Origin: Anaerolineales bacterium
GTDB lineage: Bacteria; Chloroflexota; Anaerolineae; Aggregatilineales; UBA2796
Direction: 5' to 3'
NCBI GenBank assembly: GCA_015075625.1
Contig: JABTTZ010000002.1
Location: forward strand, 1,178,001-1,242,000
DNA length: 64,000 bases
Part shown: in pieces, positions 6,534 through 14,809 of the stretch
How the letters are laid out: each line of letters starts with the position of its first letter
Position numbering within the stretch: the first letter of the stretch is position 1
The notes under the pieces: generated by a model
Database searches by the model: none
What the model saw: the letters and a program-made list of their open reading frames with translations, nothing else
Told to the model about the DNA's origin: nothing
Position numbers and translations under genes: made by a program

Positions 6534-6742
6534 CCATAGAAACTGTGTGTTATGTCTGCGGTGTGGAGATGTTGTGCATAAATGGTCTATGTCCAGAGTG
6601 TACATTGCGGGAATTTATAGACCCCGGACACGCCTTTGCCGCTACCTTTGGATCGCTTACCCCCCTCCCCGAAAGGGATGACGACAAAGGGGATGATATT
6701 GACAAAGGGGATGATATTGACAAAGAGAAGGAAGGGGCTTAA
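6530..6742 (+). CDS. Small protein with a four-cysteine knuckle (70 aa)
   Basis: The ATG at 6530 overlaps the previous stop. Residues 7-25 contain CYVCGVEMLCINGLCPEC, a treble Cys arrangement likely to bind one zinc. The C-terminus is strongly acidic and repetitive (DDDKGDDIDKGDDIDKEKEG), encoded by an 18-bp tandem repeat at 6683-6725. It is the last gene before the tRNA, hence probably the last gene of the element. Function unknown. Confidence 0.5.
   Translation: MTIETVCYVCGVEMLCINGLCPECTLREFIDPGHAFAATFGSLTPLPERDDDKGDDIDKGDDIDKEKEGA
6683..6725 (+). repeat. 18-bp tandem repeat inside the terminal small gene
   Basis: The unit GACAAAGGGGATGATATT occurs twice in a row (6683-6700, 6701-6718) and is followed by seven bases of a third copy. 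Being a multiple of three, it only changes the number of D-K-G-D-D-I repeats, so copy number could vary without breaking the frame. Confidence 0.8.
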
Positions 6743-6772
6743 AATCCCATGACGTACCTGAAAAGGCTGCAC

Positions 6773-6844
6773 GGCGTCGTCGCCAAGTGGTAAGGCAAGG
6801 GTCTGCAAAACCCTTATTCGTGGGTTCGAATCCCACCGACGCCT
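6773..6844 (+). tRNA. tRNA-Cys (anticodon GCA)
   Basis: A 72-base cloverleaf. The acceptor stem GGCGTCG (6773-6779) pairs perfectly with CGACGCC (6837-6843), and the discriminator is T. The anticodon arm AGGGT-CTGCAAA-ACCCT gives anticodon GCA. The T arm contains GTGGG-TTCGAAT-CCCAC. CCA is not encoded. The gene is complete and lies 30 bases after the last small gene of the presumed integrated element, so it is the likely integration landmark. Confidence 0.95.
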
Positions 6845-6949
6845 TTGATCTCTTTCCCTTCCCTTTCAACGTCCTACGCTTCTCCCTTTTTGCCTAATAT
6901 GCCTATCTTTTCTTTAGTGCGATGGTACGCTGTTTGCCCTCACCCCCAA

Positions 6950-6974
6950 CCCCCTCCCCTTGCGGGGGAGGGGG
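6950..6974 (-). terminator. GC-rich hairpin downstream of proS
   Basis: CCCCCTCCCC (6950-6959) pairs perfectly with GGGGAGGGGG (6965-6974) around TTGCG. It lies between tRNA-Cys and the 3' end of proS and could stop transcription from either side, though no T-run follows. The sequence also resembles the 'accccctcccc...' boilerplate seen at 23735-23765 and 52680-52750, so it may be a dispersed repeat. Confidence 0.4.
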
Positions 6975-7040
6975 AAAGACCCTCTTCTGAAGGCTGCCCT
7001 TCGCAGACAGCCCTAAGCCCCCTCTAAGCCCTCTAAGACC

Positions 7041-8483
7041 CTAATACGCCTTGGCAAAGAGCGCCCGTTCTGTCGTCATTTTGCCAGTGACAATGCACGG
7101 ACCCGACCCGCCCTCTTGTTCCAGCGGGAAGCAGCGCGACACCGCCTGATTTTCCTCTTTGATCTTCGCCTCGGCGTCGGCATCGCCGCTGAACCATGTG
7201 GACGCCCAACCATCTTTCAAGATTTCGCGGAACTTCCCATAATCGCCCTCCACCGTGTGGATGTTCGCGTTGCGGAAGGTCGTCGCTTGTGCCAGCAGGT
7301 TCGCCTGAATCTCACGCAGAAGGTCGTTCACCCGCGCTAGAAGCCCCTCACGCGGGGCGAATTGTTTGCCCGCCTTCCCCGGCACATCGCGCCGCGCAAG
7401 GGCAGCGGTGTTGTTCTGCACATCTTTCGGACCCACCTCCAAGCGCAGGGGGACGCCGCGCATCTCCCAATCGTTGTACTTGAAACCGGGCGTCAATTCC
7501 TCACGGGTGTCAATTTTCACGCGCACGCCGCCAGCTTTCAACTCGGCAAAGACGGCATCTGCCGCCGCCATTACCGCGCTTTTTTCGCTGTCACTCTTGT
7601 AGATGGGGACGATAATCACCTGAATGGGGGCGAGGCGCGGCGGCAGGCGCAAGCCCTGATCATCGCCATGCGCCATGATGATCGCCCCGATGATGCGCGT
7701 GGACAGCCCCCAAGAGGTTGTCCAACAGTACTGCGTTTGGTTGTTCAAATCGGTGTATTTGATCTCGAAGGCTTTGGCGAAATTTTGCCCCAAGTTGTGG
7801 CTGGTGCCGCTTTGCAGGGCGCGTTTGTCGCCCATCATCGCTTCAATCGTGTAACTGCGCAGCGCGCCGGCAAATTTTTCTTGGTTGCTCTTGCGCCCCG
7901 GAATGACGGGGATCGCCGCTTCGTTCACGGCAAAATCGGTGTAAACGCCCAACATACGGAGCGTTTCTTCCTCTGCCTCTGCCTCGGTTGCGTGGGCGGT
8001 ATGCCCCTCTTGCCAGAGGAATTCCATCGTGCGGAGGAACAGGCGCGTGCGCATCTCCCAACGGACGACGTTCGCCCATTGGTTGATCAACAGCGGGAGA
8101 TCGCGGTAACTCTGAATCCAGTTGGCAAAGCTATGCCCGATGATCGTCTCCGAGGTGGGGCGGACGATTAGGCGTTGTTCAAGCTGTTCACCGCCGCCAA
8201 TGGTGACGACTGCCAATTCGGGGCTGAAGCCCTCGAAGTTCTCTTTTTCCCGCGTGATGAATTCCTCTGGGATAAAGAGGGGGAAATAGGCGTTCTGATG
8301 CCCTGTGTCTTTGAAGCGCTGGTCAAGCTCGCGTTGGACGTTTTCCCACAGGGCATAGCCATAGGGTTTGATGATCATGCACCCCCGCACAGGCGCATAA
8401 TCGGCAAGATCGGTGCGCTGGATCACGTCGGTGTACCAGCGGGAATAATCCTCGCTGCGCGGGGTAATCGCTTGTGATGACAC
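7041..8483 (-). CDS. proS: Prolyl-tRNA synthetase, archaeal/eukaryal type
   Basis: A 480-residue class II synthetase that charges tRNA-Pro with proline. Residues ~30-230 form the catalytic core: KPYGYALWENVQ, the motif 2 region RPTSETIIGHSFANWI with VVRWEMRTRLFLRTMEFLWQ, and the HTAHAT loop typical of this type. The class II motif 3 region is SWGLSTRIIGAIIMAHGD. An anticodon-binding domain follows (VIIVPIYKSDSEK...). The C-terminal domain ends in Tyr (LFAKAY), a mark of the archaeal/eukaryal type, and retains only some zinc cysteines. The bacterial-type editing insertion is absent, which fits the 480-residue length. It is on the minus strand next to tRNA-Cys with no obvious partner genes. Confidence 0.95.
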   Translation of the reverse strand: MSSQAITPRSEDYSRWYTDVIQRTDLADYAPVRGCMIIKPYGYALWENVQRELDQRFKDTGHQNAYFPLFIPEEFITREKENFEGFSPELAVVTIGGGEQLEQRLIVRPTSETIIGHSFANWIQSYRDLPLLINQWANVVRWEMRTRLFLRTMEFLWQEGHTAHATEAEAEEETLRMLGVYTDFAVNEAAIPVIPGRKSNQEKFAGALRSYTIEAMMGDKRALQSGTSHNLGQNFAKAFEIKYTDLNNQTQYCWTTSWGLSTRIIGAIIMAHGDDQGLRLPPRLAPIQVIIVPIYKSDSEKSAVMAAADAVFAELKAGGVRVKIDTREELTPGFKYNDWEMRGVPLRLEVGPKDVQNNTAALARRDVPGKAGKQFAPREGLLARVNDLLREIQANLLAQATTFRNANIHTVEGDYGKFREILKDGWASTWFSGDADAEAKIKEENQAVSRCFPLEQEGGSGPCIVTGKMTTERALFAKAY

Positions 8484-8559
8484 GGAAAGTCTCCCTCGGT
8501 AAAGGCTGCCGATGCGTCGTCATGATACACCGAGGAATGCCTTGCCGTGAAGGGCGGTG

Positions 8560-9378
8560 TTACAGGTCGCCGTCCTCTTCGCCGTCTTGCTCGTCCTCGG
8601 CAACACGGTAGAACAAGACGCGATCTCCGGCGGTGGAGACCCCCTGAAAGCGCTCCCGCGTCAGTTCGAGAATCTTCAACGAGAGGACGTAAGGCATTTG
8701 CCGAGGGAGGGGGGATTCCTGAATGAACATCGCCATTTTCGATTCGCCAGCAACACTGAGCCGATCCCCGCTGAAGGACCAATTCCCATGCATGTGCATG
8801 TGTACCCAAAGCCCCGTCAAATCGCTGATCTGGATTTCTGCCTCAGCGTCACGGTTGGGCTGAAAGGTGTATTCGGCAATGCCGCTCATGTAATGTTTGG
8901 GATTGTAGAATTTGACGAACCATTTCCCCGGCATCCATGAATCGACATCATATTCGGAGAGAATATCCTTGACGATCTTCGTGGGGTCAATGCCAAACAC
9001 GCTGAGCAGCCCTGTCACGCCGTCTTCGTAATCGGCAAGCCCAATGCGAAACTCTGGGTGCTTGCGCAGTTCGGCAAAGGCTTTCGTCAGCATCACCTCT
9101 TGGCGGCTGACACAGTAAAGCGGCTTCCCGCTGGCGAGGACGCGCTCCACTTCCTCGCGAAATTCCGGCGAGACAAGGGCGGCAGGCGAGACAAACACAA
9201 CAATTGAATCGGCATTGTGCATCCCCTCACGCATTGCCTCGCGGCGTTGTTCGGGGGTTAGCTCGCCCGTTGTGTCGGGGGCTTCGACAAAGACATCCAA
9301 ACCACGTTTCATCAGGTCAAGCGCCAAGCGGTGGGCGCTGCGGTTATCACCGGGAGCGTGGGCAATAAAGACGCGCAT
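8560..9378 (-). CDS. TIR-domain protein with a lipocalin-like C-terminal part
   Basis: A 272-residue protein. Residues 1-~130 read as a TIR fold: the strand MRVFIAHAPGDNRSA, a helix LALDLMKRGLDVFVEA, then HNADSIVVFVSPAALVSPEF and EEVERVLASGKPLYCVSRQE. TIR domains in bacteria either act as NAD-cleaving effectors or as adaptors. The rest (~150-272) has alternating strands with a WFVKFYNPKHYMSGIAEY segment and GLWVHMHMHGNWSFSGDRL, which resembles a small beta-barrel. No signal peptide or membrane span is present. It stands alone, with 76 bases to proS and a 243-base gap upstream shared with the histidine kinase gene. A defence function is possible but no defence genes are next to it. Confidence 0.65.
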   Translation of the reverse strand: MRVFIAHAPGDNRSAHRLALDLMKRGLDVFVEAPDTTGELTPEQRREAMREGMHNADSIVVFVSPAALVSPEFREEVERVLASGKPLYCVSRQEVMLTKAFAELRKHPEFRIGLADYEDGVTGLLSVFGIDPTKIVKDILSEYDVDSWMPGKWFVKFYNPKHYMSGIAEYTFQPNRDAEAEIQISDLTGLWVHMHMHGNWSFSGDRLSVAGESKMAMFIQESPLPRQMPYVLSLKILELTRERFQGVSTAGDRVLFYRVAEDEQDGEEDGDL

Positions 9379-9534
9379 TCAGGGCAGACTCCTTTGTTGA
9401 TCAAGGGTTTACGATAGGTCGGGTTTCCGTCTTAAGGGCGTTGGAAACTCGTTTGTGCCAAATCACAAAACCATCTCAGATCCATTTTGGATAGTTTTGA
9501 TCTATGAAATTTTCCCGAAGATTCGGCAAGATGC

Positions 9535-9564
9535 ATAACAGTCCCTTCAGAAATCGATTATACT
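9535..9564 (+). promoter_or_regulatory. Candidate promoter for the histidine kinase operon
   Basis: ATAACA (9535-9540) and TATACT (9559-9564) are separated by 18 bases. The -10 matches the consensus in five of six places and the -35 in four of six. It lies about 57 bases upstream of the kinase start in an AT-richer gap. Prediction by eye only. Confidence 0.4.
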
Positions 9565-9621
9565 ATTGTCACCGGGCTAAGGATTTTATAGGCGGCGCTT
9601 CGCGTCCCAAGAGCAACGATT

Positions 9622-11058
9622 ATGACTTATGAAAGCGCGTCTCACGATTACGATTTTACCAAGCAAACACGGGTAGACCGCCTTTCCATCCTGTGGAAAG
9701 TGACTGTGGGCGGGGCGGGGCTGCTCCTCTGGCTGGCGTTGATTATGTCCGCCTTGCAGCAGGCAGTTGTCCTTGAAGTGCTGCTGCCGATTGGGATTGT
9801 CATTGGCGGCTCGCTGCTGTGCGGAACATTCCTACGGCGGGGGCGTTATGATGTGGCGGGGTGGGTTTACACACTAGGGATTATGGCGGCGGTGGCACTT
9901 ATGATCCTCCCGCCGACGGGTCCTAGTGCCATCCGCCGCGATCTGATCCCCTTCATCTTGCCCATCGTCATTTTGCTGGTGGGGCTGCTCCTTTCAGCAC
10001 GCAGCACGCTCATAGCCCTGGCGCTGGCGCTGGCTATCGTCATTATCATCCCTTCGCTTGGCTCACCCTTTCGGATGGAGGGGCATCAGGCGTTCGCCGT
10101 CGTCTTGATCCTTGTGGCGGCGGGGTTGGCACTGCAAACGGCAGGGGAAATTTACGGGATTGCCGAGTGGGCGCTCGCCAGTTATGGGAAGGAGCGCAAG
10201 ATCAAAGAGCAGTTGTTTGATACCCAAGAAGAAGTCCAGCGCAGCTACATCCGCCAGAAAGTCCTTGCCGACGACCTAAAGCAGTTGAATTTTGACCTTG
10301 AGGCGGCGAAGGCAGCGGCGATTGAGGCAAAGAACTTCCGAGGGCAGTTCCTCGCCAACATGAGCCATGAACTGCGCACGCCCTTGAATGCCATCATCGG
10401 CTTTAGCGAGACGATGCTCAACTTCCCGATGATGTACAACAATACCTCGCTCCCTGATGCCTACCGCACCGACCTGACCCAGATTTTCACCAGCGGCAAG
10501 CACTTGCTCCAACTGATCAACGACATTCTCGACCTGTCGCGGGTGGACGCCGGAAAACTCGATATTGAGATCGAACCCGTCTCCCTTGATACGGTCTTTC
10601 GCGGTGTGTTGGAAACGGCGCAAGGGTTGGTGGCAGGCAAGCCCATCCAGATCAAACGGGAAACGCCCTCCGTCCTACCCGATGTCCTCGCGGACCCGCT
10701 CCGTATTCGGCAGGTCATTTTGAACCTGATGAGCAACGCCTCCAAATTCACCGATTCTGGGGAGGTTACCTTAGGCGCACGCGATAACGGCGATGGCAAC
10801 GTCCTCGTCTGGATACGAGACACGGGTATCGGCATTGCCCCCCAAGATATTGGGAAGATTTGGGAGGAATTCCGGCAAGGCTCGGCAGGACGCCAAAAAG
10901 GACGTGCTGGCTCAGGCTTGGGCTTGGCAATCTCTAAACAACTGCTCAATTTGATGAATGGCAAAATCTGGGCGGAGAGCGAACTTGGCAAGGGGAGCGT
11001 TTTTTATTTCACTTTGCCCATCTACCAACCGGAAGCCGTCGCTGCCCAGCAAGGCTGA
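9622..11058 (+). CDS. Membrane histidine kinase
   Basis: A 478-residue sensor kinase. About six hydrophobic spans fill residues ~25-180 with only short loops, so it probably senses through the membrane and not through an outside domain. A coiled-coil region (~190-235) leads to a HisKA domain with His249 in FLANMSHELRTPLNAIIGF, then an ATPase domain with VILNLMSNASKFTDSG (N box), WIRDTGIGIAPQD (G1) and GSGLGLAISKQLLNLM (G2). It would autophosphorylate His249 and pass the phosphate to a receiver. The two receiver genes directly downstream (29 and 141 bases away) are the natural partners. The start at 9622 agrees with the promoter candidate upstream. Confidence 0.9.
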   Translation: MTYESASHDYDFTKQTRVDRLSILWKVTVGGAGLLLWLALIMSALQQAVVLEVLLPIGIVIGGSLLCGTFLRRGRYDVAGWVYTLGIMAAVALMILPPTGPSAIRRDLIPFILPIVILLVGLLLSARSTLIALALALAIVIIIPSLGSPFRMEGHQAFAVVLILVAAGLALQTAGEIYGIAEWALASYGKERKIKEQLFDTQEEVQRSYIRQKVLADDLKQLNFDLEAAKAAAIEAKNFRGQFLANMSHELRTPLNAIIGFSETMLNFPMMYNNTSLPDAYRTDLTQIFTSGKHLLQLINDILDLSRVDAGKLDIEIEPVSLDTVFRGVLETAQGLVAGKPIQIKRETPSVLPDVLADPLRIRQVILNLMSNASKFTDSGEVTLGARDNGDGNVLVWIRDTGIGIAPQDIGKIWEEFRQGSAGRQKGRAGSGLGLAISKQLLNLMNGKIWAESELGKGSVFYFTLPIYQPEAVAAQQG

Positions 11059-11087
11059 GAATCGGAAGTCACACGGGGTACAGGCTC

Positions 11088-11948
11088 ATGCGAATTGCCT
11101 ACGTAGAAGATAACCCGACGAATCTCGCCCTTGTCGAGCGGATTGTGAAAATGGCGAATCACTCCGTCGTTTCCTACACGGAGGGCGAGATTGCCCTCGA
11201 ATCGCTCAAGCGCGAGGTGTTTGACCTCATCCTGATGGATGTTGAATTGGCGGGGGTGATCAATGGGCTGGAGGTTGTGCGTCAATTGCGCTCGCACGGC
11301 TTAAAGACGCCCATTGTCGCCGTGACTGCCTACGCCATGATGGGCGACCGCGATAAATGCCTTGCCGCAGGCTGCAACGACTATCTGCCCAAGCCGCTGC
11401 CGATCTCGGATTTCATCGCGCTCTTGGCACGCTATGAGGCGATTTTAAAGACGCAAGGGGACGCCCCTCAGGGGGATACGAACGCCGCCCCTCGGCGGGG
11501 GACGGGTCCGCTTACGACCCGCAGCGCCGCGCCATCCTCCAAGCAGTTCCCAACGCCAACAGCCGCCGCCGCGCCCCCTGCTGCGCCAACCGCTGAGGTT
11601 GCCACGCCGCCGTCCGCCACCCCCCCGCCAACGGGGAGTGAGTTGCCCGCTGCACCTGTGACGGCAATGCCCGCCGCCGCTGTGCCAACGCCAACAACGC
11701 CAACTATAGCGGGAGAGAACAGCGCCGCCTCAGGTACGCCAGCGCCCGCAGCATCAGTTCCAACACCGCTGACACCACCCTCAGAGGTGACTCCCCCTGT
11801 TGCAGCATCGCCAACCCCAGAGCCAGTGGCTGCACCAGCACCGCCGCCAGTGGCATCTGTATCGCCAGTGGTGGCAACAGCCACCGACGCACCGAAATCA
11901 GAAAAGATTGAAGTGAAAGCGCCAGAAAGCCCCGCTTCGCCCGGGTAA
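11088..11948 (+). CDS. Response regulator with a long Ala/Pro/Thr-rich tail
   Basis: Residues 1-~125 are a receiver domain: acidic pocket YVEDN, phosphoacceptor Asp51 in LILMDVEL, the Thr in VAVTAYA and Lys in DYLPKPLP. No output domain follows. Residues ~130-286 are low-complexity Ala, Pro, Thr and Ser with few charges until the last 20 residues (SEKIEVKAPESPASPG). It starts 29 bases after the kinase, so it is probably its partner. REC-only proteins of this kind pass phosphate on or act through protein contacts. The long tail is unusual and probably disordered. No signal peptide, so it should be cytoplasmic. Confidence 0.85.
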   Translation: MRIAYVEDNPTNLALVERIVKMANHSVVSYTEGEIALESLKREVFDLILMDVELAGVINGLEVVRQLRSHGLKTPIVAVTAYAMMGDRDKCLAAGCNDYLPKPLPISDFIALLARYEAILKTQGDAPQGDTNAAPRRGTGPLTTRSAAPSSKQFPTPTAAAAPPAAPTAEVATPPSATPPPTGSELPAAPVTAMPAAAVPTPTTPTIAGENSAASGTPAPAASVPTPLTPPSEVTPPVAASPTPEPVAAPAPPPVASVSPVVATATDAPKSEKIEVKAPESPASPG

Positions 11949-12089
11949 GTTCTTTTGATATGGGACGCATTCTTACCGATGTGTCCCTCAGCACAGGCAA
12001 AATAATGAAAACGCGCCCATTGAGGTGTCTTGGAACTGTCTTTCAAAACGCATAGTTAAATTGTTCAAACGCTTTCTTTGGAGAGACCG

Positions 12090-12953
12090 ATGATCACTAT
12101 TCAAGCCGGGTACGCCGTCGTCATCGATGATGAACCCGCCAACCGTGATTTTCTAGAACGCCTGCTGCAAATGGCGGGATTTAAGGTTTTTGGCGCGGGG
12201 ACGGCGGCTGAAGGGCTGTCGAAAGCGCGAGCAGTACCCCAATTAGCCCTCGCCCTTGTCGATCAGGAACTCCCCGACGCCCTCGGTATTGATCTGATCC
12301 AGCAAATGCGCGACGAAAACCCTGAAGCCATTTTGATCATGGCGACGATGCATGATGACCGCACCCTAATTGATCGTGCCTTTGGTGTGGGCATTGATGT
12401 GTTCCTTGTCAAACCACACGGCTTTATGGAACTGTTCAAGCGCTTGCAAGCCGTCGATAACGATGTGACCCTGCTGCGCCAGATGGTCATTGACCAATAC
12501 GGTCCGCGTCCCTATCGCGGCGCACGGACGCCCGCCACCGCACCCACGCTCCCTACGGGCATTGGGGTGGTCAAAACAACAACCAGCACCGTCCCTGTTG
12601 TACCGATTACGGACGTGCCCCTTAGCACACCGCGCCCCGCCATCCCTACGGCAAATATTGCCGCGCCGTCGTCTGCGCCCGTTGCCGCCGTGAACGCCAT
12701 AAGTGCAACCCCAACATCGGCTGCTGCGCCCGCCTCCGTCAAAGAGGTATCTAACGAGTCCGCAAAAGAGGCGAACGGACATCCGGCACCCTCGGCAGTT
12801 GCGCCCGCTTCGGCAGAGACACCCACAGGAGGGGCATCGGGTTCGGGATCGACAGTGGTCAGTGCGCCGCCAATGTACGCCATTCTGCCTTCGCTGCCAA
12901 CATCGGCGCTGACGCCAACACCCCCCATGACAGGAAGTACCCCAACAGGGTAA
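12090..12953 (+). CDS. Second response regulator with a disordered tail
   Basis: A receiver domain fills residues ~8-125: VVIDDEPANR, phosphoacceptor Asp58 in LALVDQELPD, Thr/Met MATMHDD, and Lys in DVFLVKPHGF. After ~145 the chain is Pro/Ala/Ser/Thr-rich to the end at residue 287, as in the regulator just upstream, although the receivers differ. The ATG at 12090 is preferred to an in-frame TTG at 12078 because TTGGAGAG lies just before it. A 141-base gap with no strong terminator separates it from the first regulator. It probably works in the same phosphorelay. Confidence 0.85.
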   Translation: MITIQAGYAVVIDDEPANRDFLERLLQMAGFKVFGAGTAAEGLSKARAVPQLALALVDQELPDALGIDLIQQMRDENPEAILIMATMHDDRTLIDRAFGVGIDVFLVKPHGFMELFKRLQAVDNDVTLLRQMVIDQYGPRPYRGARTPATAPTLPTGIGVVKTTTSTVPVVPITDVPLSTPRPAIPTANIAAPSSAPVAAVNAISATPTSAAAPASVKEVSNESAKEANGHPAPSAVAPASAETPTGGASGSGSTVVSAPPMYAILPSLPTSALTPTPPMTGSTPTG

Positions 12954-12989
12954 ACTTCCCATCAATGGTCGTGTTGTTGAAGGTTATTC

Positions 12990-14072
12990 GTGCGCGATAA
13001 ACGTCCTGTTGATGAACTTTCGATTGCCGAGTTAGAGCGTGTCCTCGCCCTCAAAAAGCGCGAGGAGCGGTTGAATCGTCTTCAGCAAGGGGAGCGAGCG
13101 GCACGGCGCGTCGCACCCGTGCGCCCTGTTGAGGAAGACGAGGAGCGGGAACGCCTTGCCCCTGATCTCGCCCTGAATACGCCCCGCTATGATGACGGTG
13201 CGGCTGAACATGCGGCAGCGCCCCCCCCACCGCCCAAACGTCGCCGCCGTCCCCTAAAGGAAACCGAGGACACCCCCCAATTTGAGGATGATGTAGAGGC
13301 ATGGCTGGATGAGTCACCGCCGGACATTAATTGGCGCGTGTGGTGGAATCGCGGCTTGCTGCTGGTGGAGGTAGCGGCGGTAATCGGCTTGATCGCCCTT
13401 TTTGTGGGGCTTTTCCAGAGCTTTCAAGACATCACGGCGAAGTCGGCGGCAATTCAGCAAGATTATGAGGCAACGGCACGCGCCCAATACATTCCCCCAA
13501 CACCGACCTCTGTGTTCAGTATTGCCACCGTTGTCCTCCCTACGGGGCATACTTTCCGCGAAGGGGAAGCCATTTTTAACCTAGAGGAAGTCCCCGCCGC
13601 TTACCGCGATCAGTTTGCCTCCTACACGGCACAACTGCCCGTGACGCGCCCCACACCAAGCCCCGAAGCGCCAATCCGCATCCGTATTCCAAAACTGAAT
13701 GTCGATAGTGCTGTTGTTGCCGGCGATGATTGGGAGGCGCTCAAATTAGGTGTGGGGCATCATTTGGGCAGCGTTAATCCCGGACAAGCCGGGAACATGG
13801 TGCTTTCTGCCCACAATGATATTTATGGGGAAATTTTCCGCCACCTTGATCAACTTTCCGTTGGCGATGAAATCATCGTCAGCACACGGACGCGAGATTA
13901 CACCTATGTGGTTCAGTCTGGCGCGGATGCACGGGGGTATACGATTGTCCTGCCAACGGATACATGGGTGTTAAGCTCTAGCGCCACCGTCCGCCAAGTG
14001 ACGCTCATTTCCTGCTACCCCTACCGCGTTGATGACAAGCGGATCGTCGTTTTTGCCACCCTGCGGGGGTAA
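12990..14072 (+). CDS. Sortase (class D/E-like) with a long cytoplasmic N-terminus
   Basis: A 360-residue protein. The first ~110 residues are charged (SIAELERVLALKKREERLNR), suggesting a coiled cytoplasmic region, then one membrane span near 118-140 (LLLVEVAAVIGLIALFVGLF). The outside part is a sortase: PIRIRIPKLNVDSAVV, catalytic His in MVLSAHNDIYG, catalytic Cys in TLISCYPY and Arg in DDKRIVVF. Sortases cut a sorting motif and join proteins to the cell surface. No protein with a clear LPXTG-type tail was seen in this window, so the substrate is unknown. It starts with GTG 36 bases after the second regulator, which suggests co-transcription with the kinase cluster. Confidence 0.85.
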   Translation: MRDKRPVDELSIAELERVLALKKREERLNRLQQGERAARRVAPVRPVEEDEERERLAPDLALNTPRYDDGAAEHAAAPPPPPKRRRRPLKETEDTPQFEDDVEAWLDESPPDINWRVWWNRGLLLVEVAAVIGLIALFVGLFQSFQDITAKSAAIQQDYEATARAQYIPPTPTSVFSIATVVLPTGHTFREGEAIFNLEEVPAAYRDQFASYTAQLPVTRPTPSPEAPIRIRIPKLNVDSAVVAGDDWEALKLGVGHHLGSVNPGQAGNMVLSAHNDIYGEIFRHLDQLSVGDEIIVSTRTRDYTYVVQSGADARGYTIVLPTDTWVLSSSATVRQVTLISCYPYRVDDKRIVVFATLRG

Positions 14073-14129
14073 TTCACTTCGAGGTTGTTGGGGCTTGGGG
14101 TTCTTTTACAAATCGTTGTGACGGACACC

Positions 14130-14286
14130 TACAGCATTTTTCAACGAGATTGACCCTCAGTGGTTGACAGCCCCGCTTATCACGATATACTTGGTGATGG
14201 GCAGGCGGTGGCGATCAAGGGAAACGAACGACGCCCGTCCTTCTTGTAAGAAGGCTGGTTGCAGTCCAACCAGTGAGGGTACTGCA
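14130..14286. repeat. Copy A of a ~157-bp repeat with inverted ends
   Basis: This block matches 14795-14954 in about nine of ten positions and has the same orientation. Inside it, ACCCTCAGTGGTTG (14153-14166) and CAACCAGTGAGGGT (14267-14280) are inverted repeats with one mismatch. The block fills most of the gap between the sortase gene and the FtsB-like gene. It has a MITE-like shape but contains no complete gene. Confidence 0.75.
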
Positions 14287-14293
14287 ATAGGAA

Positions 14294-14809
14294 TCAATTC
14301 CCCGGCGCGGGCGAATCGAAGAACAGCCCCCACCACAGATCAACGTTAGAAACGTCCGGCTCGCGGGTCAGTTCAAAGGCGGGCGGGGTGGGGGTGGCAA
14401 AGGGGACAGCCGTCTGTTTAGGAGGGACGGGGATGATCAGCCGTTCATTCGCTTTCACCATATTGCCGCGCTGCCGCGCCCACGCTTCGACATAAGCATC
14501 GCTGCTGACATAGCCAAGTTCGGCGTGAAGTGCCGTCGCTTGCGCCTCCAACGTCTTGATCTGCCGATCCAACTCTGCCCGTTCCCGTGTGATGTTCCGT
14601 CCAGCGGCAATCCGCCCGCTGAAGTTGATCGCCAAGAGCAGGCTAATCGCCAAGATGGAGCCAAAGACAATCTGAATACTGCTGAGCAGCGGACGCCCAC
14701 CCTTTGGCTTCGATTTTGAGAGCGCGGGCGAGGATACCCCTTCCCCACGCGCTGCGGGACGGCTTTTTTCCGACGTTTCTGCCGCATTTGCGCTTACAGC
14801 ATTTTTCAA
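14294..14809 (-). CDS. FtsB/DivIC-like septum formation protein
   Basis: A 171-residue protein. A basic, disordered N-terminus (~1-40) is followed by one membrane span (IQIVFGSILAISLLLAINF) and a coiled coil (GRNITRERAELDRQIKTLEA), then ELGYVSSDAYVEAWARQRGN and MVKANERLIIPVP. This is the pattern of the FtsB/DivIC family, which links division proteins at the septum from the outside of the membrane. The only usable in-frame start is a TTG at 14809, which lies inside repeat copy B, with GGGGG upstream also in the repeat. The stop is 8 bases from copy A. So the repeats bracket the whole gene and may supply its translation start. Confidence 0.7.
   Translation of the reverse strand: MKNAVSANAAETSEKSRPAARGEGVSSPALSKSKPKGGRPLLSSIQIVFGSILAISLLLAINFSGRIAAGRNITRERAELDRQIKTLEAQATALHAELGYVSSDAYVEAWARQRGNMVKANERLIIPVPPKQTAVPFATPTPPAFELTREPDVSNVDLWWGLFFDSPAPGN

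Noticed and set aside
1-6700. A second attachment site (tRNA-Cys fragment) inside the element
   Set aside because: I searched for the T-arm sequence (GGGTTCGAATCCCACC) and the acceptor stem and found no copy before 6773; the left end lies outside the window.
7362-8171. A 269-codon open frame opposite proS
   Set aside because: It is the GC-rich antisense shadow of proS, with no start signal or family-like sequence.
8484-8559. T-box leader ahead of proS
   Set aside because: The gap to the TIR gene is only 76 bases and shows no specifier loop or T-box sequence.
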